Origin: Alviniconcha marisindica | Lineage: Eukaryota; Mollusca; Gastropoda; Provannidae | DNA: 64,000 nt | Assembly: GCA_018857735.1 (NCBI GenBank) | Contig: JABMCL010002815.1 | Coordinates: 707,501-771,500 of the forward strand | Direction of reading: 5' to 3' | Shown here: piece by piece, positions 1 through 11,347 of the stretch | How positions within the stretch are numbered: position 1 is the stretch's first letter | Layout of the letters: each line of letters begins with the position of its first letter | The notes under the pieces: generated by a model | Databases searched by the model: none | What the model was told of the DNA's origin: nothing | Seen by the model: only the letters and a program-made list of their open reading frames with translations | Translations under genes and position numbers: made by a program

Positions 1-719
1 CAGCGCGTTTGCCGTGTGCTGCATCCTGTGTCAGGGGAGGATGGGATCCTGGTGGACATATTTTTAACAGTTATTGTGTATCGACAAAATGTGTAACGCC
101 CTCAGATAACCGTAATGGTTGACTGGGCATAAAACACCAGATTACTTACTTACTTACTTAGGATAAAGATTTTTTTAAATTCATGGTGACTTATAAACTG
201 AAAGCATGAAATAAATGAACTCCATGATGTCTGAACCTGATGTATGATATTTTAATGATACTTAATAAAAAAATTTTTTTAAATCAGTCTAAGTCTTGAA
301 TATTTTGCCACAGATAGACTTATTTTCCTCCATTTAATTTTAAATTATTATTTTTACTGCTTATTGATTAAAACTCTTCTTCTTCGTTGTTTGCTTAAGA
401 GTGTCATTCTTTAACTTGTTTACGTGAACACTAATGGCACAAACTGCATGGTTAAAAATACAGAGTTCTGGTATACCATTACAAAGCATGGATTTTTAAA
501 TGGCACCAACAAGTAGGTTAAATGTGTTGACATTTTCTTGTGCAGTCAACAGTTTATCCACATTTTTGAGTCATCAGAGATTGTTAACCCCTTCACTGCC
601 ATGACGTCACTTGAAAATAATAATAATAATAATAAAGAGGATTTCTAGAGCGCCCATCTACCACACAAGGTGACAGCACAGGGTGCTTTACAATAACACT
701 AACCACACACATGCACACA

Positions 720-757
<38 letters not shown>

Positions 758-2501
758 CGTCAGACAAGGGGATAGGCAGATAAAAACAGTTCAGAAATAA
801 TTATTTCTAAATTATTATTATCTTTCAGCCTGGAAATTTGACAGGCTGGGGGAGTCATGGGGTTAAACCGAGACTTTTTTAAAATATATTTTATTTGAAA
901 ACGAACATAGATGGAATGTAAATTTCAAATTCTGTCAATATGCCAACAAAGAAAAATATCTAGGACGCTCGTTCCGTTTAGTACTAGATGTACATCAGTA
1001 CAGCCACGCTTTAATTTATGGATGCTTGAGCATAGGAAAGTTTAGGGTGAATTAAGAGTAAGTCACGTGCTCAGTAGGGTCACTGGATCAGGAAGAGGAA
1101 CTGTGCGTATTTAGAACTTCTTATCAGCTGTCACCAAGTGAGCGTGTAATTGCTAAGTGTGGTGTTGAATACATTAGCAAAGCAATTGTTTTCATTTGCA
1201 TAAAACCCCATTCTTCTTATTCATAATTTCTAGGAACAGCTGGATAGATGGCGTATGAGAAGTAGGTATGCTAACGTTTTCAGTAGTACCTTTTTTTAAC
1301 CACCCAACAGTGGAGTGAATATGGTAAAGAGATGTGAAATTGTTCATAAGTTTGAAAGATCTGTCTATAATACGTTGTCAGTTGTGTCGTTTGTAATGCC
1401 TGTGTTTTGAAACAAGTGTACAGTATGTGCTGTTATCAGCATTATTATGACTTTACATAGTTATGTCTATTTTGTCCCCCAAAGGGAGGCCGGGGATGTC
1501 TGATGTCTTCCCCCTGTCTAAAATCTCAGGGCCATCATTTGATTCCCCTTTCTTTTCTCCTCTCTTGGTTTTTTTTTGGGGGGGGGGGGCCTAGTCCTCT
1601 TGCTCTTTCTGCCTTGTCATTTTTCTGCTAATGGTCTGTTCTGCTGACTTCTTTTTTTTCCAGAAAACTTTTTTATTAAGAGTTAGGCTTTTTTGTATGG
1701 CCCTTGTGGAGCAGCTAGGAGATGATAGTTGGTAGGTGGTATGCGCAGCTTGCTGCCATATGGCGCTGGTATTTGCCATGATGCATTTATATAAAAAAAA
1801 TTAATTTCTTATTTTGTCCATTCCTTAAAAAACAAAACAAAACAAAAACCCACTTTAATCAGGTATTGGTAAATTATGTGGAATGGTCAATGATATGGAT
1901 GTCCTAGCCTTATGTGCTCTTTTAGCAGGGGTAATATTGAAGGGACTGGCTTTGCGAAAATTTGTGCTTGATGTTTGTGTACATGTATGTTTTGTTTTAT
2001 GTTTGTGTAGGGACAGATTTTGTGGAGTGACTTGAGAAAAGGTTTATATATATATATGAGCAGAGTTTTAAAATGTGACTTTGCTTATGACTGAGTTTGA
2101 TTGTCCTGAGGTGACCCTGTGCGGTTGACAGGATGTTAAAAAAATCCAGTCACTAGCTAATTAACTATTTCTGTGCTAGAATGGTATAGTGCCCCCCCCC
2201 CCCTCACCCCCCCCCCCCACCCCAGCTTTTGTGTAAAGCACAAAGAGAAATGCTGTCCTAGCCACAGGAAGTGCGCTCTGCAAAAAGCTATTCATTGTTG
2301 TTGTTATGGACGCAGCTCAGTTTTACCAGTGCAAGTAGTGATGTGGAAAATGACAGCCACAGCATGCTGGCGGTACTCTGTAATCCAGCTGTTGCAGCTG
2401 AGCTTTGAAGAATTGCCAGAAGCCCCACGTCTCCGGTCGTGCTAGCACCCAAAGCGCAGGGTGCTGACCGGCAACCCTGGATTATGTAGCATGTGTTGCA
2501 G
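1..2501. other. Upstream OSBPL9 intron or flank, no confident exon
   Basis: A/T-rich sequence with dispersed repeat pieces: 'cgtaatggttgactgggcataaaa...ttacttacttactta' at 110-160 and a SINE-like 'gatttctagagcgcccatct' element with (CA)n at 625-760. There are also poly(G) and poly(C) tracts (1578-1590, 2191-2220) and 'cctgaggtgaccctgtgcggttgacagg' at 2105-2132. PH-domain exons of OSBPL9 were looked for and not found. Confidence 0.5.
630..850 (+). repeat. Dispersed SINE-like element with internal (CA)n
   Basis: 'aggatttctagagcgcccatctaccacacaaggtgacagcacagggtgctttacaataac' is followed by (CA)n and 'gtcagacaaggggatag'. The same order (body, CA block, 'cagatcagggggatag') recurs at 7790-8340, so the microsatellite is part of the element and not a separate event. 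Confidence 0.6.
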
Positions 2502-2592
2502 GAAAGCCTCAAGGAGCCGGTGCTGAACGGGTCGTTGCATCAGCCGCCACTGCTGACGGAGGAGGCCAACTTCAGCCACTTTGACGACGCAG
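2502..2592 (+). CDS. OSBPL9: OSBPL9 candidate exon (inter-domain linker)
   Basis: A 91-nt open segment is preceded by 'tgttgcag' and followed by 'gtgatc'. It translates as [14 protein letters not shown]... ending in FSHFDDA plus one leftover base. That phase matches the phase needed by the FFAT exon near 5444. Base composition is more even than in the flanking intron. I have no firm memory of the matching vertebrate residues, because this linker is poorly conserved, so the call rests on splice signals, phase and order. Confidence 0.6.
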
Positions 2593-2687
2593 GTGATCAG
2601 AATTTTCCTGAAATGAACGTGCGTGCGTGTGTGTGTTACAGACTCCGCGATGGTTTCTGATTGATTTGCTGCCTTGTGACAGATTTT

Positions 2688-2718
<31 letters not shown>

Positions 2719-4794
2719 GGTTTGTTTTGTTTTTCAGTCACAAGTTCAGGCCAACTTGAACCAGTCTAATACCTCAGGTGATGCCCTAGAAAACGTTTTG
2801 ACTGATTTTGACAGAGTTTTTTTCTTTTTCTCTTTTTGTGCTTGAGAATTTGGGCTGTACCATTCTTCTCTTCCTCCCTCCCATCCCCCTCCAACCCCTT
2901 TTACAGAAGCTTGGGGTGGTGGGGGAGGGGGGGTGGGGGGGGGGTGCAGTATTTGAATCACTTTGTTTCATCTGGGCCTTGTCCAGATGGTATCTTTCAG
3001 ACTGCTATGCCGTTTTGTAGCCAAATTTGGTATGATGGTATAGCATTGTGAGCCAGAGCATCATGCAGAAAAGAGATTAAGACATGTGTGCATGGATGGG
3101 TAAGCACACTGCCCCGACGGTAGTGACACCCACCAGGGAGTAGACTGAAAGTATGGCATGCATGGGCCCAAGGCAGATACTCTACCCTGAAGGTAGTGCT
3201 CCCTAGAGGACATTCCAGAGGGAGGGAGAGACAGACCTGAAGGCTCGCATGCCGTACCCCTTTGCCTTAGAATCCCTGGGCCTGGAAACATCAAGGAGAG
3301 ATCTAGATGCTGATCATGAGAAGGTGAGAAGGGGTGTGTGCATGGAGAAGATCAGAGAGGTAGAGAAGGGTATTTTTGAACTGATCGGTATGTGGCAGCG
3401 AGAATTTTGTGGCAGATCCGTTTGTGGATGGGAAGCCAGTGAAGCTGTTTAAGAATGGGAGTGACGTGGTCTGTTTTTCTGCCTTCTGTTACAGTTCTTG
3501 CAGCAGCAGTTTGCACTGCCTGTAAACGTTTACTCAGCTTTTAGGGCAATTTTCATGATCAGGCTAATCATTTAGACAAGGAGAAGGACTAAAAAATAGT
3601 TTTCTGTCGACTTTTTGTACCGCAGCTTTCTCTGTGTTTTGCTTTGCTGGTCAGCTCACTTTGTAGGAAAAGCTGTGTGTAATAAAATCTGGTTTAAAGT
3701 GTTCTTTGTTTTTGTCACCTCTGGTTTGCTGATGCACGTGTGTGGCTCAAACTAAACATTTAAACAAGTTGACAAAGAATCGTTTTCTCTCAACACTTCT
3801 GTTATTGCAGCCTTTTTTCTTTTTTTTTCCTTCTTTCTTTTTGCTGGTCCATGTATCATGTATCATAATATAATACAAATCAGGTTTAAAGCGTTGTTTT
3901 ATTTTTGCCTCTTCTGATCTGGTGATGCAAGTGCGTGGCAGCTCTCACCACAGACAAACCAACCCTCAGATTTCCGTCTTGCTTTCTAGGTTAGCCACCG
4001 TCCAGCCTAAAGTCACTTGTGCGTTCAAGGGAAACTTGCTCTCTGCTGCCAAGGTACTTAACTGCCAGGTAGCATTGACCTCCAAGGCAGAGAAAAACAT
4101 TTTACCACGCATACAGGCCCAGGTTACTGTCTTCAAGGTCACGGTCACTGACATACCCCCCCTCCCCCCCCTCCCCCCCCCTCAAAAAGGCCCGTAAATG
4201 ACTGTTTGTCACATGTCTCACAAACAGTGACAACTTAGCGTGGTATGGTGCTGCATCGTGATGAGGGAGAGTGGTCGGCTTAAAGTGTTGAACGCTGTCT
4301 TCAAGGTTGAAATCAGGCTACCTGCATTTATCCATCCTCTGTTTCCTGTAGTCTCTGCTACCAAAACCACTGTATTCAATGCAGCTGAGTTAAACAAAAA
4401 TTAATTTTTTTGTCTGTTTAAATAATAAAAATGACATTAAAAACAGAAACGTTTTTTCCCCGGTACACTTTGCCCTGTCAATGGTCATGAAAGCTCATGA
4501 AAAATGAGAAAAAACACATCAAGTGATAACTTGCAGACTATTATGTAATTTATCATTTGATGTTATGCTTTATGATTTTTTTTTTACTGTGAAATTGATT
4601 TCAGACTGACTGGAGATAGACCATTGAATATATACTATGATCTGGAACAGTTCTTTAATTATATAGATGTGTTCTCTAAGGCTTCAGTACAATCTGTATA
4701 TTGTTTTAGAAAGTTGCTTAACTTTTGGCTTGAGTGCGTATAATATGTATAAATGTTTATTTTTTTCCCTCTGTATCTTTTGTGTGTGTGTTTG

Positions 4795-4832
<38 letters not shown>

Positions 4833-4889
4833 CGTGCGTGCATGTTTGTGTGTGTGTGTGTGCGCACACGAGTGTGTGTGCATGCATGT

Positions 4890-4946
<57 letters not shown>

Positions 4947-7486
4947 CTCCCTCTCTCCCTCCCTCACTCTCATTCTCACTCCCTATCTCTCTTTCTGCCT
5001 CTTCCCCCTTTATGTGTGTGTGGGGAGGGGAAGGGGGGGGGCTTCACATTGTCATTGATGACTTTGCTTACTCTGTGAGTGAAAACGCTTGATTGATGCG
5101 TGTAGTTTCTTTTTTCTTTCTTTCATTTTTTCAAACGTTTTTATTCCCCAGTTGTACAACTTTAATCTTGTTACCCAGTGTTTGGCTTTATCAAGTTGTT
5201 GGATCTTGCCTAGTGATGTCAGAATGATAACCTCACTGCTGATAGCCTCTTTTTGTGTGTGTGTGTGCGTGTGACTTGAACACCCAATCTGATTTGTGCT
5301 GAGTGCGGTTTGGCAAGAATGTTAGTGGCACCAAGATGGTTATTGATGCCGGCTGAGGCTAGAGATCCAGCAAAATAGATCTGTAGAGAATACTTGGTAC
5401 CAGATACTCTGGATGACTTGATGGCTCTGCATGGCATATGAAGATGTATCCATGGATGTGGTTGCAGCTCCCAGGATGGATGAAGCTGTGGAGGGTTCTG
5501 CAGGCTCATCGCACACAGCTGACGACGAAGAAGATGACGAGAATGATGAAAACTGCATGTCTTACTCCACCAGTGAAGATGAGGAGTTCTACGATGCTGA
5601 GGCTCCAACGGCATCACCGCAGTAAGTTGCTGCAGTTTGCAGAGAGAAACCTTATAAAAATGAACATATGTGTGTGTGTGTAAGAGTGTGTGGTGTGTGT
5701 GTTGCGTGTGCGCGCATGCGCATGTGTGTGTGTGTGTGTGTGTGTGTGATGAAATGAGTGTATCCTTGTGTCATTGTAAGTGCTCTGGGCTCTTACAAGG
5801 TGGGGCACCATAAATAATCCATTATTACTATCATTATTATTATTATTGATTGATTGATTGATTGATTGATGATTGATTATATAGCGCTATTCTCCGCTCT
5901 CTTGAGCAGACTCACTGCGCTTGCATGTGATTCTACACGAGTGACTAGCTTTTTATAGCGCATTTTTCTGGATATCTACCAAAGTGGTGTACTTACAGCG
6001 CTGGCAGTGCTGGTGCCACATGAAACTGCAGCCGTCTCGGCGCAAGTTCTGTGTACACCATACAACCATGCTCCATGTCACATCATGCAAAGCCACATAC
6101 GTAAGGTGTATGCGTGTTTAGCTGTAACCTGCCACCTGCACTTTGGCAGAATGACAAGGATCTTTTACGTGCTACTGCGGTAACACGGGGGTGGAACGGA
6201 TACCGAAATAAGAGTCAGCACAGAAAGTCGACCCTGGAGAAGAAAATTCTCCCGCCCCTCCTGCAGGGATTCGAACCTGCGACCTTTCAATCACGAGTCC
6301 GGCGCTCTAACCACTGAGCTATCTATTACACTTTTTGGGTGGCCATTTGTGTCCCCTATCTGGTTTTGCATTGATGGAATGTGTTTTTGTTTATATCATG
6401 TTAGCATTAAACAATTTTTTATTGCAGCAAAAATCAGACCCTGTTTGACAATAACCCAGAGAGTGGCTCATCTAGTAAAAATAACGAAGCCCCACCTGTC
6501 ATTGCTGCCAAAGATGATTGCTTTGATGGTATGTCACAGTGTCATTTTTACCTTCAGTGTGAGCGCACAGTTGTTTGAGACTCGGAGAGCTTGAATGCGG
6601 AAACTTTATTTTGCAAGGTGGGATGGGGGTGGTGCTCATGTGTGTATCTTGGCATGTGTGTGTGTGTGTGTGTCTACGGGTGGGGGGGAGGTGTGCGCAC
6701 ATGCATGTGTGTGCGTATGTGTGTGTGTGCACATGTGTGTATGTGTGGGTGTGTCTAATTTTAACGTAGTGTCAAGCACGCATGGTCACCTGAGGATGAG
6801 AGTGGGTAGAGAAAGTGGTATTGAAGAGCTTATTTGGGTATAACGTACTCAGCTGTGAGCATGCATTTTAATGTGTTCTGAAATAGAAATGTGTCATTTT
6901 GTGTCACTCCACTTTGTCGATAAAAGAAAAATTCAAGTGTATTTCGTTTCTGTTCGCCATGGCTTATTTGCATCCCTGTGCATAGCGCCTCTGTGACCGG
7001 AATGAACTACATCGGAACCATGCACAAAAACTACATCCTGTTTATTACATGGTGTTTGTTTCAAAGGTGATGCTGGACAATATTCTTAGCCTGGGAGATG
7101 GGATGGAGTGTATACATGTGGGCTTTCCCAAAGGCATAGATACCATTGTGAACTGAACTGTTATACATAATATGAGTCAAGCCAGTCAATGCATTTGCAA
7201 AGAATTGATGATTTACAACAATAAAAAAAAATCCTCAGTTTTATGGACAGCTAAAACTTTTTTCTGTCTGCTTTATTGCACAGAACCATGCAACTGGTCA
7301 GTGGAGTTGGTTTTTTACAGGGTTCACTTAAGTTTTGTTAAAAAAGATTAAATGATAAACTCTTTTAACTTTTCTTCTTCTTTTTTCTTCCTCAGATTTG
7401 TACGATGTTCAGGATGATGAAGATTGTAAGTACATACTGCTAATGTTTTTTTAATGACTGAATGTGTATACTTGTTTGGCAGAGGT

Positions 7487-7547
<61 letters not shown>

Positions 7548-10500
7548 ATGCACATTTGTGCATGTGTGGGTGCATGCATGTGTGTTGGTGGGGTGGCATA
7601 GGTGCCAACACCTGTTCAGAAACTTCACAAGGCCACATAATAAAAGAGGGGCCATCTTTCATGGGGGCAGGGGTGGGGGGGGGGGGGGGGGTGCTTCTGT
7701 GTTTGAATAACTGGCTACTTTCGGTGTTTGAATGTGCACTATCCTCTGCCTTCTCTTAGGTGCATTGTTGTAAAATGGTAATGAAACTAATAAAGGGGAT
7801 TTCTGTCGTGCCCATCAAGCATACAAGGTGGGAGCTCAAAGCACTTTACAGTAACACATGCGCACACACACACATACATGTATGCACGCAAGCACACATG
7901 TACACACACACACACTTGCACACACACATACAGTGCGCACACACACATGCACGCGCGCGCGCACGCTCACACACACACACATGTACGCACGCAAGCACAC
8001 ATGTACACACACACACACTTGCACACACACATACAGTGCGCACACACACATGCACGCGCGCGCGCACGCTCACACACACACACATGTACGCACGCAAGCA
8101 CACATGTACACACACACACACTTGCACACACACATACAGTGCGCACACACACATGCACGTGTGCGCGCGCGCTCACACACACACACGCGCGCGCGCACGC
8201 ACATATGCATACACACACACATGCACGCACACACACACACACATGCATACACGTACATACACGCACGCACACACACATGCATGCATGCATTCACATGTGT
8301 CAGATCAGGGGGATAGACACAGCTGTGAAGAAGACAGTTTAGAAGTAGTTACTGAACAGGTGAGTGTTGAAGGTGGTTTTGAAAGAGGAAGAAGAATCAG
8401 AGTTTGAGGCAACCTGTCCCAGACAGTTGGGCCAGCACAAGAAAATGACCTTTCACCAGATGTTTTTGTGTTTAGACGAGTGGTGACGAAGGTATGGGTG
8501 TCAGATGCAGATCGTATTTGTCATCATGGAGAATAAGGTTGAAGGAGATCATAGAGATACTGAAGGGCTGTGCACCAAAGATGGAACAGAAGTAGATTGT
8601 TCAGATTTTGTATTGAATGTTATGTGTTACTGGCAGCCAGTGCAGAGTTTGAGGAGTTTGAAAAATGTGGTGGCTTTAGCAGAAAGGGAAAGGTCAGAGT
8701 TAGGCTAATGAAATTGATTTTGTTCTGTGGATTGCAGGGGGGGGGGGGGGGGGGGGGGTCAGAGGTAGTCTCAAGTGGGTTTCGAAAATGTGATAGCTTT
8801 AGTGGAAAGGTCAGAGCTAGGCTGATGGATTGATTTTATGACTACAGTGGGTTTTGAAAATGTGATGGCTTTAGTTTAGCAGAAAGAGAACGGTCAGAGC
8901 CAGGCTGAAGCAGGGTTTTGAAAATGTGGTGGCTTTAGCAGAAAGAGAACAGTCAGAGCCAGGATGAAGCGGGTTTTGAAAATGTGGTGGCTTTAGCAGA
9001 AAGAGAACGGTCAGAGCCAGGATGAAGCGGGTTTTGAAAATGTGGTGGCTTTAGCAGAAAGAGAAAGGTCAGAGCCAGGATGAAGCGGGGTTTTGAAAAT
9101 GTGGTGGCTTTAGTTTAGCGGAAAGAGAAAGGTCAGAGCCAGGATGAAGCGGGGTTTTGAAAATGTGGTGGCTTTAGCAGATAGGTCAGAACTAGACTGA
9201 AGTGGGTTTTGAAAATGTAGTGGTTTTAGTTTAGCGGAAAGAGAAAGCTCAGAGCTGGGCTGAAGTGGGTTTTGAAAATGTGGTGGCTTTAGCAGATAGG
9301 TCAGAACTAGACTGAAGTGGGTTTTGAAAATGTAGTGGTTTTAGTTTAGCGGAAAGAGAAAGCTCAGAGCCAGGCTGAAGCGGGTTTTGAAAATGTGGTG
9401 GCTTTAGCGGAAAGAGAAAGGTCAGAACCAGGCTGAAGTGGGTTTTGAAAATGTGGTGGCTTTAGTTTAGCAGAAAGAGCTAGGCTGAAGTGGTTTTGAA
9501 AATGTGGCTTTAGCGGAAAGAGAAAGGTCAGAGCTAGGCTGAAGTGGGTTTTGAAAATGTGGCTTTAGCGGAAGGAGAAAGGTCAGAGCCAGGCTGACGG
9601 GATCGCTTTTGCTCTGTGGACTGCAGTGGGTTCCATGGAGAAGCATGGGAGCGTCATCGGTCACCTGCTGTCCCAGGTCCGCATCGGCATGGACCTCACC
9701 AAGGTCGTGCTTCCCACTTTTATCCTGGAGCGGCGCTCGCTGCTGGAGATGTATGCCGACTTCTTCGCCCATCCAGACTTCTTCTGCAAGTCAGTTTCCG
9801 GTTGATTGTTTGTTGCTGTCTGTTTATTTTGTATCAGGTGTGTCTGTGTGTTGCTGTTTGTTGTTTTGTATCAGATGCGTCTGGGCACATCATTTGTGTT
9901 TTGGCGACGTGCGCACACACACGCACGCACGCACACACACATCTGTGTATGTGTCAGTAACGCATACACACATATTTATGACCGTGCTTGCAAACTAAAA
10001 AATGTCTTACTGTTTGTGTAAAACAGCCTGCAGTTGGGTGCTGCAGATGCAGAAATGAATGTCCTCTCTCTTGAGAACATTAAACTGTTAGAGGTTTTCC
10101 TTTTAAAGTCTGGGACAGGTCCGAATATAGCCGTGCCTGCAGTTGGGTACTGCAGATACAGAAATGAATGACCCCTCTCTTGAGAACATAAAACTATTAG
10201 AGGTTTTCCTTTTAAAGTCTGGGACAGGTCAGAATATAGCCGTGCCTGCAGTTGGGTACTGCAGATACAGAAATGAATGTCCCCTCTCTTGAGGACATAA
10301 AACTGTTAGAGGTTTTCCTTTTAAAGTCTGGGACAGGTCAGAATATAGCCGTGCCTGCAGTTGGGTACTGCAGATACAGAAATGAATGTCCCCTCTCTTG
10401 AGAACATAAAACTATTAGAGGTTTTCCTTTTAAAGTCTGGGACAGGTCAGAATATAGCCGTGCCTGCAGTTGGGTACTGCAGATACAGAAATGAATGTCC

Positions 10501-11305
10501 CCTCTCTTGAGGACATAAAACTGTTAGAGGTTTTCCTTTTAAAGTCTGGGACAGGTCAGAATATAGCCGTGCCTGCAGTTGGGTACTGCAGATACAGAAA
10601 TGAATGTCCCCTCTCTTGAGAACATAAAACTATTAGAGGTTTTCCTTTTAAAGTCTGGGACAGGTCAGAATATAGCCGTGCCTGCAGTTGGGTACTGCAG
10701 ATACAGAAATGAATGTCCCCTCTCTTGAGGACATAAAACTGTTAGAGGTTTTCCTTTTAAAGTCTGGGACAGGTCAGAATATAGCCGTGCCTGCAGTTGG
10801 GTACTGCAGATACAGAAATGAATGTCCCCTCTCTTGAGAACATAAAACTGTTGGAGGTTTTCCTTTTAAAGTCTGGGACAGGTCAGAATATAGCCGTGCG
10901 TACTTCGCCCACTTTCCTCCTTTCCATGTTAGATTTATGTTTGGATTGAGTTGGTGGATCTGACTTGGGTATTCTAGATATCTAGGAGTGTTTTAAAATG
11001 TGTATTGATCCTTTTCATGCTTGATTTCTGATTCGTATTCGGACTGAGTTGATGGATCTGACTTGGGTATTATTCTGCACATATCTAGAAGTGTTTTAAA
11101 ATGTGTATTGATCCTTTCCATGCTAGATTTGTGTTTGGACTGAGTTGATAGATAATAATGTACATTTATCATGTGCTCATCAACACCCTGAGCGCTCGCA
11201 TGATACATATTAACCTAAATATGATATTCTATACACACGTAGAGCATAGTCCTACCAAAACAATTTACATAAAGTATTATACAAAAAAAACACCAAAAAA
11301 ACGCA

Positions 11306-11347
<42 letters not shown>

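Noticed and set aside
1234..1261. A 28-nt OSBPL9 microexon (acceptor 'atttctag', donor 'gtaggt')
   Set aside because: The donor is weak, no match to ORP9 was recognised, and its end phase does not fit the exon at 2502 unless another exon lies between.
3922..4197. 91-codon frame with a possible acceptor 'tttctag' at 3989
   Set aside because: Splicing it between the exons at 2592 and 5444 hits a stop in the required phase, and the peptide was not recognised.
4659..5092. Long open frames of 100-140 codons rich in Cys/Val or His/Thr
   Set aside because: They are translations of (GT)n/(CA)n. The same pattern appears at 7454-8407, 12518-13022, 16347-17134, 23275-23652 and 42070-42509 in all frames without splice sites or family similarity.
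6255..6331. A functional tRNA gene on the minus strand
   Set aside because: The D-arm, anticodon-like and T-arm stretches are recognisable, but the acceptor stem does not pair and the sequence continues into a SINE body with copies elsewhere.
10022..10900. CRISPR-like array
   Set aside because: Whole 109-bp units are repeated without unique spacers, inside an animal gene intron.
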